Assembly (NCBI GenBank): GCA_025936755.1 | Contig: JAICSS010000001.1 | Span: forward strand, 1 to 64,000 | Direction: 5' to 3' | Source: Solirubrobacterales bacterium | GTDB taxonomy: Bacteria; Actinomycetota; Thermoleophilia; Solirubrobacterales; 70-9 | Length of the DNA stretch: 64,000 nt | Shown: positions 11,195 to 18,636 of the stretch, piece by piece | How the letters are laid out: each line of letters starts with the position of its first letter | Position numbering within the stretch: position 1 is the stretch's first letter | Program-made: the position numbers and the translations under genes | The notes under the pieces: model-generated | What the model saw: only the letters and a program-made list of their open reading frames with translations | Database searches by the model: none | Told to the model about the DNA's origin: nothing

Positions 11195-12147
11195 GCCGGG
11201 GTCCCGATCGGAGTCGGCCTGCTGCTCTCGCCCTCGCCGCTCGGCGCTCCTTCGGCGCCGGCGAGGAGCTCGTAGAGGATCGCCATCCGCACCACCAGGC
11301 CGGCGGCGACCTGCTCGGTGATCAGCGACTGCGGCGAGTCGATCGCCTCGCCGGAGAGCTCGACGCCGCGGTTGACCGGACCGGGGTGCATCAGCAGCTG
11401 GCGCGGCTGGAGGCGGCGGCTGTCGATCTGGAAGCTGGCCGCGTACTCGCGCAGCGAGGGGACGAAGCTCTCGCTCATCCGCTCCTTCTGCATCCGCAGC
11501 GCGTAGACGACCTCGGCCTCCTCGATCCCCTCGAGGCCGTAGGCGACGTCGCAGCCGAGCTCCTCGATCCCGCGCGGGATCAGGGTCGGCGGGCCGCAGA
11601 CGGTGACCTCGGCCCCCATGCGGTTGAAGGCGATCAGGTTGGAGCGGGCGACGCGGCTGTGGAGGACGTCGCCGACGATCCAGATCCGGACTCCCTCCAG
11701 GGAACCGAGCTTGCGGCGCAGGGTGTAGACGTCGAGGAGGGCCTGGCTCGGATGCTCGTGCTTGCCGTCGCCGGCGTTGATTACCGAGGCGGCGGTCCAG
11801 CCGGCGACCATCTGGGCGGCGCCGGCGTAGGGGTGGCGGATCACGATCGCGGCCGGGTCGTAGGCGGAGAGGGTGGCGACCGTGTCCTTCAGCGACTCCC
11901 CCTTCTCGACCGAGGAGCCGGCGGCCTTGACCGAGACGACGTCGGCGGAGAGGCGCTTGGCGGCGAGGTCGAAGGAGCTGGAGGTGCGGGTGCTCGACTC
12001 GTAGAAGAGCGAGACGACGGTGCGGCCGCGCAGCGTCGGCACCTTCTTGATGTCGCGGCGACCGACCTCGGCGAAGCTCTCGGCGCGGTCGAGGATCCCC
12101 TCGATCTCCTCGCGCGAGAGCTGCTCGATCGAGAGCAGGTGCTTCAT
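11191..12147 (-). CDS. pyrB: Aspartate carbamoyltransferase catalytic subunit
   Basis: PyrB joins carbamoyl phosphate and aspartate, the first committed pyrimidine step. The 318 residues carry the carbamoyl-phosphate signature FYESSTRTSSSF (residues 48-59), HEHPSQALLDVYT and the [16 protein letters not shown] HPGPVNRGVE. No pyrI regulatory chain lies nearby, as is usual for actinobacteria. It overlaps pyrR and pyrC by 4 bases each. Confidence 0.97.
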   Translation of the reverse strand: MKHLLSIEQLSREEIEGILDRAESFAEVGRRDIKKVPTLRGRTVVSLFYESSTRTSSSFDLAAKRLSADVVSVKAAGSSVEKGESLKDTVATLSAYDPAAIVIRHPYAGAAQMVAGWTAASVINAGDGKHEHPSQALLDVYTLRRKLGSLEGVRIWIVGDVLHSRVARSNLIAFNRMGAEVTVCGPPTLIPRGIEELGCDVAYGLEGIEEAEVVYALRMQKERMSESFVPSLREYAASFQIDSRRLQPRQLLMHPGPVNRGVELSGEAIDSPQSLITEQVAAGLVVRMAILYELLAGAEGAPSGEGESSRPTPIGTPA

Positions 12148-12704
12148 CGGCCCACCTCCACGGGGTCGGGTTCGGAGATCGTGACGCCGTCTGTGCCGTC
12201 GACCTCCTCGAGGCGGACGTTGACCCGCTCCTCGCGCGCCGTCGGCAGGTTTTTGCCGACGTAGTCGGGGCGGATCGGCAGCTCGCGGTGGCCGCGGTCG
12301 CAGAGAACCGCCAACTGGACGCGCTGGGGGCGACCGTAGTCGAAGAGGGCCTCGATCGCGGCGCGGACGGTGCGGCCCGTGTAAAGGACGTCGTCGACGA
12401 GGACGACGGTGCGGCCGGAGAGGTCGAAGTCGATGTGGGAGGAGTGGACGACGGGCTGCGAGGCGGGCGACTTGGCGCCGACGTCGTCGCGGTAGAAGGA
12501 GATGTCGAGGTCGCCGATCGGCAGCTCGGCCCCGGTCAGCTCGCCGAGGAAGACGTGGAGGCGGCGGGCCAGGACGGCGCCGCGGGTGTGGATGCCGACG
12601 ACCGCCAAATGCTCCGAATCCGGGTTCTTCTCGGCGATCTCGTGGGCGATCCGCCGCAGCGTTCGCCTCAGATCGTCGTGCTCCAGCACGACCTTGTCGT
12701 TCAC
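12144..12704 (-). CDS. pyrR: PyrR, UMP-responsive RNA-binding regulator / uracil phosphoribosyltransferase
   Basis: PyrR binds the pyr leader RNA when UMP is high and also has weak uracil phosphoribosyltransferase activity. The 186 residues include the PRPP loop VVLVDDVLYTGRT (100-112) and conserved VVGIHTRGAVLARRL and PDYVGKNLPT segments. Translation starts at GTG 12704, behind GGAAGGAAG. A PyrR-binding-loop-like sequence overlaps that ribosome site, so this first gene probably controls its own operon at translation. Confidence 0.96.
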   Translation of the reverse strand: MNDKVVLEHDDLRRTLRRIAHEIAEKNPDSEHLAVVGIHTRGAVLARRLHVFLGELTGAELPIGDLDISFYRDDVGAKSPASQPVVHSSHIDFDLSGRTVVLVDDVLYTGRTVRAAIEALFDYGRPQRVQLAVLCDRGHRELPIRPDYVGKNLPTAREERVNVRLEEVDGTDGVTISEPDPVEVGR

Positions 12705-12757
12705 TTCGGTTGCTTCCTTCCTGGCCTCACGGGACCGGGTTAAAGGACGGCCTCACT
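12705..12757 (-). promoter_or_regulatory. pyr leader with PyrR-binding-loop-like element and ribosome site
   Basis: Minus-strand leader sequence includes CCCGGTCCCGTGAGGCC followed by AGGAAGGAAG. This resembles the PyrR-binding loop (a GUCC stem strand, a GAGAGG-like loop, a GGC return) found at actinobacterial pyrR genes. The purine-rich ribosome site is part of, or directly after, the loop. A weak -10-like TACAGT sits just upstream (12757-12752). No terminator follows within the leader, so translational repression fits better than attenuation. Confidence 0.5.
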
Positions 12758-12771
12758 GTAACAGCGAGGGA

Positions 12772-12839
12772 GGCGGGGACGGGTAGGCCCCTTCCTCGCA
12801 AATTGGGGAGGGCTCGTCAGGGGCCTACCCGTCCCCGCC
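12772..12839. repeat. Hairpin element A: 20-bp perfect arms, 28-nt loop
   Basis: Positions 12772-12791 and 12820-12839 are exact reverse complements, around a 28-nt loop. The right arm covers the last codons and stop of rnz. The loop matches the loop of the element at 25868-25929 at about 20 of 28 positions, while the arms differ. It separates rnz from pyrR and could act as an rnz transcript end, though it lacks a T-run. Confidence 0.75.
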
Positions 12840-13787
12840 CCGGTCCGCGGCTCCGTTCGGGATGAGATGGGGTTCGCCTCGCTCGGGGAAAGGGAGCTCG
12901 ATGAGGTCGAAGTCTTTGGGGGCGACGGTCGGCTCGAAGACCTCCTTCGCCTCCTCGATCACCTTGCCGACGTGGTAGCGGGAGGAGATGTGGACGAGGG
13001 CGAGCAGCTTGACGTGCGCCTCGGCGGCGATGCCGGCGGCCTGGGCGACGGTCGAGTGGCCGGTTTCGGCCGCGCGCCGAACCTCCTCCTCGGCGAAGGA
13101 GGCATCGTGGATCAGCAGGTCGGCGTCGGCCGCGGCGGAGACGGTGGCGGGGCTGGGGGCGGTGTCGCCGGTGATCACGATCGTGCGGCCTGGGCGGCTC
13201 GCCCCCATCACCTCATCGGGGGTGACAGTCCCTGTCTCTCCCTCCACGGTCTCCCCCCGCTGCAGGGCCGCATAGGCGGGCCCTTCCGGTACGCCCGCCG
13301 CAGCCGCCGCAGCGGGATCGAAGCGGCCGGGCCGCTCCGCCTCGACCAGCGCGTAGCCGTTGGCGCGGGTGGTGCGGTGGGAGGCTTCGAACGGCCGCAC
13401 CTCGTAGCCGTCGTGCTCGATCGCGTCGGCCGGCCCGACCTCGATCAGGTCCAGGCTGAACCCCAGCCGGCCGATCAGCGGCGAGAAGACCTGGAACAGC
13501 TCCGAGAGCCCCGGCGGCCCGTAGACCTTCAGCGGCGCCTGCCGGTCGGTCAGGTCATAGGTCTTCAACAGCCCCGGCAGCCCCAGGACGTGGTCGGCAT
13601 GGAAGTGCGTCAGGTAGATCTCGTCCGCCTGCACCAGCCCCAGCGACCGCTGCATCTGCCGCTGCGTCCCTTCCCCGCAGTCGAACAACAGCCGCTCCCC
13701 CCCACGCGCCACGAGCACGCTGGCCGTAGAACGCCGCGCCGAAGGCACCGAGCCCCCGGTCCCGAGAAAAGTCACCGCCAAATCCAT
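12825..13787 (-). CDS. rnz: Ribonuclease Z (tRNA 3' processing endonuclease)
   Basis: RNase Z trims the 3' trailers of tRNA precursors that lack encoded CCA, and is a zinc metallo-beta-lactamase. The 320 residues show the zinc motif THFHADHVLGLPG (60-72), VTFLGTGGSVPS at the N-terminus, the substrate region EASHRT, ITGDTAPS and the final zinc His in LVHISSRY. The tRNA-Arg gene divergent to it has no encoded CCA, consistent with a need for this enzyme. The C-terminal RGGDG tail is encoded by a hairpin arm. Confidence 0.93.
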   Translation of the reverse strand: MDLAVTFLGTGGSVPSARRSTASVLVARGGERLLFDCGEGTQRQMQRSLGLVQADEIYLTHFHADHVLGLPGLLKTYDLTDRQAPLKVYGPPGLSELFQVFSPLIGRLGFSLDLIEVGPADAIEHDGYEVRPFEASHRTTRANGYALVEAERPGRFDPAAAAAAGVPEGPAYAALQRGETVEGETGTVTPDEVMGASRPGRTIVITGDTAPSPATVSAAADADLLIHDASFAEEEVRRAAETGHSTVAQAAGIAAEAHVKLLALVHISSRYHVGKVIEEAKEVFEPTVAPKDFDLIELPFPERGEPHLIPNGAADRGGDG

Positions 13788-13830
13788 CGGCGGCGAGCCT
13801 ACGTCAGTTACGGGTTAATCTGCCGAGTGA

Positions 13831-13904
13831 GCGCCCGTAGCTCAGCTGGATAGAGCGACAGCCTCCGGAGCTGTAGGCCACAGGTTCGAATCCTGTCGGG
13901 CGCG
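13831..13904 (+). tRNA. tRNA-Arg (anticodon CCG)
   Basis: A full cloverleaf can be drawn: acceptor GCGCCCG/CGGGCGC, D arm GCTC...GAGC, anticodon stem ACAGC/GCTGT with loop CTCCGGA (anticodon CCG), T arm ACAGG TTCGAAT CCTGT and discriminator G. CCA is not encoded. The 74-nt length is normal. Confidence 0.97.
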
Positions 13905-13914
13905 TCCCTTGTCG

Positions 13915-13952
13915 TGTCGCCTTTTAGGTCCGTATGGACGCAAAAGGCGACA
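13915..13952. repeat. Hairpin between tRNA-Arg and a convergent hydrolase gene
   Basis: Positions 13915-13925 pair perfectly with 13942-13952 (11 bp, with TTTT/AAAA at the inner end). After a two-base mismatch, an inner GTCC/GGAC stem closes a GTAT loop, so 15 of 17 positions pair. It starts 11 bases after the tRNA and ends 4 bases from the hydrolase stop. It can serve both convergent transcripts as an RNA 3' structure, although there is no long T-run. Confidence 0.65.
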
Positions 13953-13955
13953 GGC

Positions 13956-14870
13956 CTAGCTCTCGGCGGCCTTGAACCTCGCCCGCCACTCGTCGGCGTC
14001 GAACTCGGCGGGGTCGGTTTCGGCGAGGAAGCGCTCGAGGACGGCGATGAAGCGGCCGGGACGCTCCAGCTGGGGGACGTGGCCGGTGTCGGCGAAGATC
14101 TCGAGGTGGCTGTCGGGGAGCTGGGCGTGGGTCTCGCGGGCGTGGTCGACGGGAATGATCGGGTCGTTCTCCCCCCAGACGATCAGCAGGGGCAGGGTCT
14201 CGGCGAGGTAGAGCTTGTCGAGGGCGCCGACGCGCTGTCCCTCCATGCCGACGACGGAGCGCAGGGTGGCGACGAACGCCTTGCGCCGGTCGGGGTCGGC
14301 AAGGGTCGCGTAGCCGCGCGTCACCTCGGCGAGATCGGCGTTGGGGCGGAAGCCGAGGGCGCCGAAGCCGCGACCTAGGACAGACCCGATCCGGCTGCCG
14401 ACGCCCGCGGTGGCGGAGATGAACAGCTCCGCGCCGGGCAGCGCCGCCGCCCGCAGGACCGGGCTGACGTCGGGGCCGAGGCCGCCGCTGGAGACCAGGA
14501 CGAGGCGCTCGACCATCTCCGGGAACTGGTAGGTGAACTGCATCGCCACGCCGCCGCCGAGCGAGTGGCCGACGAGAGTCGCCCGCTCGTGGCCGAGGGT
14601 CAGCATCAGGTCGCGCAGGGCGCTGGCGAGGGCGCCGAGCGAGTAGTCGCCGCCGCCCGGCGCCGAGGAGCCGTGGCCGGGGAAGTCGGGGGCGATCACG
14701 GTGTGGTTGATCGCCAGCGGCTCGATCACCGATTCCCAGTTGGCGCAGGTCCCCGCCATCCCGTGGATCAGCAGCAGAACCGGGCCCGAGCCGGCCTCGA
14801 TGAAGTTCATCGGCCGCCCGTGCACCTCGACCGCGCGCGGCCGCGCCTCGCTCATCTTCAGCCGGGTCAC
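13956..14870 (-). CDS. Alpha/beta-fold hydrolase
   Basis: The 304-residue product is a typical single-domain alpha/beta hydrolase. It has LLIHGMAGTCANWE with the oxyanion HG, the nucleophile elbow GHSLGGG, the acid region VWGENDPIIP and the catalytic His in DTGHVPQLERP. The substrate cannot be inferred; related proteins include esterases and C-C bond hydrolases. Four in-frame starts (GTG or ATG between 14921 and 14855) are possible and none has a clear ribosome site. I use GTG 14870. It is convergent with tRNA-Arg and divergent from the next gene. Confidence 0.85.
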   Translation of the reverse strand: MTRLKMSEARPRAVEVHGRPMNFIEAGSGPVLLLIHGMAGTCANWESVIEPLAINHTVIAPDFPGHGSSAPGGGDYSLGALASALRDLMLTLGHERATLVGHSLGGGVAMQFTYQFPEMVERLVLVSSGGLGPDVSPVLRAAALPGAELFISATAGVGSRIGSVLGRGFGALGFRPNADLAEVTRGYATLADPDRRKAFVATLRSVVGMEGQRVGALDKLYLAETLPLLIVWGENDPIIPVDHARETHAQLPDSHLEIFADTGHVPQLERPGRFIAVLERFLAETDPAEFDADEWRARFKAAES

Positions 14871-14959
14871 TTTGCCTGCCACGGGGGGAACGTACCCAGA
14901 TGGGCGGTCGAGGTATCGCACGAGGACGATTCCGTGACCGATTCCAATACTGTCGCCCT

Positions 14960-15775
14960 GTGAGCGCCGCCCCCCAAGGCACCTCCTCCCAGGACTCCCG
15001 CCCGCCCCGCGGCGCCCTGATCGTGGTCGCGGTCGGCCTCGTCGCCTGCGTCGTCGCCGCGCTCGCGACCACCGGCAAGGGCGAGGGAGAAGCCGCCAAC
15101 CTCGAATGGGTCCAGTCGGCGAAGGGGCCGGACTCCGGCGCGGTGCCGGTTCCCGGCGGCAAAGGCGAGATGCAGCTCGCCGACACCAACATCCGCGCCA
15201 CCGGGACCAACGTCAGCGGCTACTCGCTCTACATCGTCTCCTCGGCGCTGAACGTCTCCGCCGGCGCGCCGATCGCCGGCGGCCAGATCCTCTGCGCGAT
15301 CGAGGCTCCGAAAGGGACCGAAGTCGCCCAGAGCGGCGGCGACCTGCGGGCGACCTACCCGCGCTCCTCCGAATCCGGCATCTACAGCCAGGAAGTGCCG
15401 GAAACGGTGCTGATGGACTTCAGCTCCCACGGCGGCGAACTCGCGTCCCTGGAAGTCCCCGACCGGCCGCAGCGCTTCACCACCGAAAAGGGCGTCAAGG
15501 TCGAATGGCCCGAGTTCAAGATCGGCGAAGAGCGGATCGAATACGCGATCGCCGGCAAACCGAAGAAAGACCTCGTCCTCCCCTTCTTCACCGTCTGGCG
15601 CACCACCGACGTCCCCTCGGCGAAGATCCGCTGCACGGTGGAAACGGCCGCCGGCGAAGCCACCGCGCGGACGCAGGCGGCGCTGCCGGACCGCACGCCG
15701 CCGATCGACGAAGAAGCCGAAGAACTCAAAGCCGAAGAACGCGAAGAAGCGGAAGAAAAAGCCGAAGAAGGCTAG
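14960..15775 (+). CDS. Membrane-anchored protein of unknown function
   Basis: I do not recognise this 271-residue protein. After about 20 polar residues comes one hydrophobic helix (ALIVVAVGLVACVVAALATT), then an extracytoplasmic beta-rich domain containing VSGYSLYIVSSALNVSAG and SGIYSQEVPETV. The final 30 residues are almost all Glu, Lys and Ala and could form a charged helix. Glu is mostly GAA here, whereas neighbours prefer GAG. Start is GTG 14960. It overlaps the convergent SRAP gene by its stop codon. Confidence 0.75.
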   Translation: MSAAPQGTSSQDSRPPRGALIVVAVGLVACVVAALATTGKGEGEAANLEWVQSAKGPDSGAVPVPGGKGEMQLADTNIRATGTNVSGYSLYIVSSALNVSAGAPIAGGQILCAIEAPKGTEVAQSGGDLRATYPRSSESGIYSQEVPETVLMDFSSHGGELASLEVPDRPQRFTTEKGVKVEWPEFKIGEERIEYAIAGKPKKDLVLPFFTVWRTTDVPSAKIRCTVETAAGEATARTQAALPDRTPPIDEEAEELKAEEREEAEEKAEEG

Positions 15776-16593
15776 GCGTCGAGCGTCGCCTGCGGCGCCA
15801 CCAGCAGCTCCGGCCCCTCCGCCATCCCCTTGCCGACCTTGTTCAGGGCGGGGTTCGCCGGGGCGCTGGACATCCGCCGCGCGTCGAGCGGCCCGCACAT
15901 CGCCACCGCGTCTTCGGCGCCGAGCTTCGGATCGAGCCAGGCGGCCTCGGCCTCGGGGCTCGGCAGGATCGCCGGCATCCGGTCGTGGACCGGGGCAACG
16001 ACCTCGTTCGGCGTCGTCGTCACCAGGGTGCAGGTGTAGAGGTAGCCGTCGTCGTAGCCGCGCTCCTCGGGGTCGGACCACTCCTTGCGGGTGCAGAGGC
16101 CGGCGAAGGCGAAGGGCTCGCCGCCGTCGACCTGGAAGCGCCAGGGCTGGCGCGGCTGCTTCGGGTCCTCGGCCTTCATCCACTCGTAGAAGCCGTCGGC
16201 GACGATCAGGCAGCGGTGGCGGTACTTGCCGAGCAGCGGCCCGTAGGCGCGGCTCTTCAGCAGGTTCTCCTTTTTCGCGTTGATCATCCGGTAGCCGACT
16301 TTCAAATCCTTGGCCCAGACCGGAACCAGCCCCCAGCGCATCAGCCGCGCCTCCCGGGCGCCTTGCTCGGCCTCCTCGGGCTCGGGCGAGGCGCGGACGA
16401 CCAGCACCTCCTGGGTCGGGGCGACGTTGAAACGGCCGAACCCGGGTGGCGCTTTCGCCTCTCCCCCGTCCTTCGCGCTCTCTTTCGCCGGCGCCCCCGC
16501 CCCGCCCCGCTCGAGCGCTTTTTCCAGCTCGACCTCGAAGCGGTCGGCGATCTTCTTCGTGTCCTTGGTGGTGTTGGTGAAGCGCCCGCACAT
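15772..16593 (-). CDS. SRAP-domain protein (YedK/HMCES family, abasic-site DNA crosslinker)
   Basis: SRAP proteins form a covalent thiazolidine link between Cys2 and abasic sites in single-stranded DNA, protecting them from cleavage. The 273-residue protein begins MCGRFTNT, placing the essential Cys at position 2. It carries the other family residues: Asn and Pro-Thr in RFNVAPTQEVLVV, WGLVPVWAKD, the NAKKE segment, CLIVADGFYEW and the catalytic His in HDRMPAIL. A Lys/Glu-rich insertion near residues 25-45 is lineage specific. It may be SOS linked, but no LexA box is evident in the short upstream gap. Confidence 0.93.
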   Translation of the reverse strand: MCGRFTNTTKDTKKIADRFEVELEKALERGGAGAPAKESAKDGGEAKAPPGFGRFNVAPTQEVLVVRASPEPEEAEQGAREARLMRWGLVPVWAKDLKVGYRMINAKKENLLKSRAYGPLLGKYRHRCLIVADGFYEWMKAEDPKQPRQPWRFQVDGGEPFAFAGLCTRKEWSDPEERGYDDGYLYTCTLVTTTPNEVVAPVHDRMPAILPSPEAEAAWLDPKLGAEDAVAMCGPLDARRMSSAPANPALNKVGKGMAEGPELLVAPQATLDA

Positions 16594-16604
16594 GGGGCCT
16601 CAGC

Positions 16605-17591
16605 CTAGCCTGCCGCGCCGGTCGCCTCCGGGCGCAGCTCGGCGTGGTCCCGGTACCAGTCGAGGGTGCGGATCAGGCCGTCGCGCAGCTCTACCTCAGG
16701 CGCCCAGCCGGTGGTCTCCCGCAGCTTGGCCGAGTCGACGAACTGGCGGTCGATCTCGCCGTCGGGATTGCCGGTGCCGAGGTATTCCGGGCTCAGGTCG
16801 GCGCCCGAGACCGCGACGATCGTCTCCAGCACCTCGGCGACCGAGAAGGGCCGCTCGCCGCCGGCGTTGAACGCCTCCCCCGCCCCCGGCCCGCCGGCGC
16901 CGACCGCGCTCTCCACCGCGAGGTAGGCGGCGACCGCGTCGGCGACGTAGAGGAAGTCCCGTTCGGGGCTGCCATCGGAGCGGATCTGCGGCCGCCGGCC
17001 GTCGAGCACGGCGGCGATCGCCTCCGGGATCAGGCGCGAGAAGTTGGGGTCGCCGCCGCCGTAGATGTTGGCGAAGCGGGTCACCGCGACCGGCAGGCCA
17101 TAGGCGGGCCGGTAGCTGAGGGCGATCGCGTCGGCGGCCGCCTTGCTCGCCTCGTACGGCGAGGCCGGGTTGAGGCGCATGTCCTCGCGGTAGGGCAGCA
17201 CCTCGCTGGGGCCGTAGGCCTTGTCGGAGGAGGCGACGATCACCGCCGGGACGTCGGCGCGGCGGCAGGCCTCGAGCAGGCCCCAGGTGCCGCGGACGTT
17301 GACTTCGAAGGTCTGGGCCGGGTCCGCCATCGCCGGCCCGACCAGGGTCTGGGCGGCGAGGTGGAAGACGGCGTCGAACTCGCCGGCGGCGATCGCCGCG
17401 TCGACCGCGGCGGCGTCGCGGAGGTCGGCTTCCAGCAGCTGCACGTCGGCGGCGATTCCCTGCAGGACGAGCCCGGAGCTGGGCGGGGGCGCCAGGTCGA
17501 GGACGGTGACGGCGTCGCCGCGTTCCAGCAGCGCCCGCGCCAGGTTGGAGGCGACGAAGCCGTGGCCGCCGGTGACCAGCGAGCGCTTCAC
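16605..17591 (-). CDS. NAD-dependent sugar-nucleotide dehydratase/epimerase, RfbG-like
   Basis: An extended short-chain dehydrogenase of 328 residues. The NAD-binding GGHGFVASNLA lies near the start, HLAAQTLVGPAM follows, then the Ser-Asp-Lys-Ala-Tyr-Gly motif and catalytic YEASK. HLAAQ and SDK-x-Y are characteristic of CDP-glucose 4,6-dehydratases. The partner directly upstream is a glucose-1-phosphate cytidylyltransferase with a GTGA overlap, so the pair would make CDP-4-keto-6-deoxyglucose for cell-surface sugars. It is shorter than typical RfbG (about 360), so another NDP-hexose substrate remains possible. Confidence 0.8.
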   Translation of the reverse strand: MKRSLVTGGHGFVASNLARALLERGDAVTVLDLAPPPSSGLVLQGIAADVQLLEADLRDAAAVDAAIAAGEFDAVFHLAAQTLVGPAMADPAQTFEVNVRGTWGLLEACRRADVPAVIVASSDKAYGPSEVLPYREDMRLNPASPYEASKAAADAIALSYRPAYGLPVAVTRFANIYGGGDPNFSRLIPEAIAAVLDGRRPQIRSDGSPERDFLYVADAVAAYLAVESAVGAGGPGAGEAFNAGGERPFSVAEVLETIVAVSGADLSPEYLGTGNPDGEIDRQFVDSAKLRETTGWAPEVELRDGLIRTLDWYRDHAELRPEATGAAG

Positions 17592-18316
17592 GCGTCGACC
17601 GCCGCCGCGTCCCAGATCCGCCAGGGCGCGCGGCCGGCGGCCCAGAGGTCGTTGAGGACGACCGCGTCCTTGTAGGTGTCCATGCAGTCCCAGAAGCCCT
17701 CGTGGCGGAAGGCGCGCAGCTGCCCGTCGCCGGCCAGCCGCTCGAGCGGCTCGCGCTCGAGCGCGCTCTCGGCGTCGAGGTGGTCGAAAACGCCCGGCTC
17801 GAAGCAGAAGAAGCCGCCGTTGATCCAGTGCTCGCTGCGCGGCTTCTCGACGAAGCCGGTCACCGCCTCGCCGTCGAGCTCGGCGACCCCCCACTGCAGG
17901 TCGGGCCTGACGACGGTGACGGTGGCGAGGGCGCGGTGACGGTCGTGGAACTCGAGGAGCGCGTTGAGGTCGACGTCGGCGACGCCGTCGGCGTAGGTGG
18001 CGCAGAAGCGCTGCCCGCGCAGCCCGTCGGCCAGCGCCGCGATCCGCCCGCCCGTCGGCGTGTCGATGCCGGTGTCGACGCAGTCGACCAGGACCCCCTC
18101 CGGCCAGCGTTCGGCGGCCGCGAACTCCGCCACTGCCTCGCCCATGTAGCCGGTCGCCAAGAGGAAGCGGCCGAACCCCTGCGCGGCGTAGATCTGGATC
18201 ACGTGCCAGAGGATCGGCCGGCCCCCGATCTCGACTAGCGCCTTCGGCACCGACTCGGTCCGCTCGCGCAGCCGCGTCCCGCGGCCGCCGCAGAGAATGA
18301 CGACGGGTGGCTTCAT
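17588..18316 (-). CDS. rfbF: Glucose-1-phosphate cytidylyltransferase
   Basis: RfbF joins CTP and glucose 1-phosphate to CDP-glucose. The 242 residues show the nucleotidyltransferase signature ILCGGRGTRLRERTESVPKA, the metal-binding DG pair in TYADGVADVDL and the family segment EHWINGGFFCFEPGVFDHL. A shorter product than Escherichia/Salmonella RfbF (about 257) is plausible. The start lies in the 3' arm of a hairpin shared with the end of the sulfur-carrier gene. Confidence 0.9.
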   Translation of the reverse strand: MKPPVVILCGGRGTRLRERTESVPKALVEIGGRPILWHVIQIYAAQGFGRFLLATGYMGEAVAEFAAAERWPEGVLVDCVDTGIDTPTGGRIAALADGLRGQRFCATYADGVADVDLNALLEFHDRHRALATVTVVRPDLQWGVAELDGEAVTGFVEKPRSEHWINGGFFCFEPGVFDHLDAESALEREPLERLAGDGQLRAFRHEGFWDCMDTYKDAVVLNDLWAAGRAPWRIWDAAAVDA

Positions 18317-18364
18317 CGTTTCCAGAGTTTTAGCCCCTATAGGGGCCCCAAGGGTGGAAACGAT
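18315..18364 (-). repeat. Nested inverted repeat joining the sulfur-carrier stop and rfbF start
   Basis: Outer arms 18315-18324 and 18355-18364 are perfect 10-base reverse complements (ATCGTTTCCA/TGGAAACGAT). Inside is a perfect 14-base palindrome, GCCCCTATAGGGGC (18333-18346). In the minus-strand mRNA the outer stem takes in the last base of the upstream stop codon and the first two bases of the rfbF ATG. There is no T-run, so I do not call it a terminator. Confidence 0.65.
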
Positions 18365-18636
18365 CAGCCGCCGGCGACAGCCGGAAGGATGGTGACCTCG
18401 TCGCCGTCGTTTATCGAAGTCTCGAGGCCCTGCTGGAAGCGGATGTCCTCGCCGGAGACGTAGACGTTGACGAAGCGGCGCAGGTCGCCGTCCTGGGTGA
18501 TGCGGTCGCGCAGGCCGCCGTGGGCGTCGAAGACGGCGTCGAGCACCTCGCCGACGGTCCCTCCCTCCACCTCCAGCTCGGCCTGGCCACCGGTGGCGGC
18601 GCGCAGCTGGGTCGGGATCTTCACGGTGACGGGCAT
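18364..18636 (-). CDS. CysO/MoaD-type sulfur-carrier protein (MetO-like)
   Basis: A 90-residue ubiquitin-like sulfur carrier. It ends in the free Gly-Gly needed for adenylation and thiocarboxylation, within ILPAVAGG, the same C-terminus I recall for Mycobacterium CysO. RFVNVYVSGEDIRF and LETSINDGDEVTI are typical of that family. Its ATG follows the stop of the threonine-synthase-like gene with no gap, so the two are almost certainly co-translated. With a SAM riboswitch upstream, a role in supplying sulfur for homocysteine/methionine is more likely than molybdopterin or thiamine synthesis. The activating E1-like enzyme is not in this window. Confidence 0.9.
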   Translation of the reverse strand: MPVTVKIPTQLRAATGGQAELEVEGGTVGEVLDAVFDAHGGLRDRITQDGDLRRFVNVYVSGEDIRFQQGLETSINDGDEVTILPAVAGG

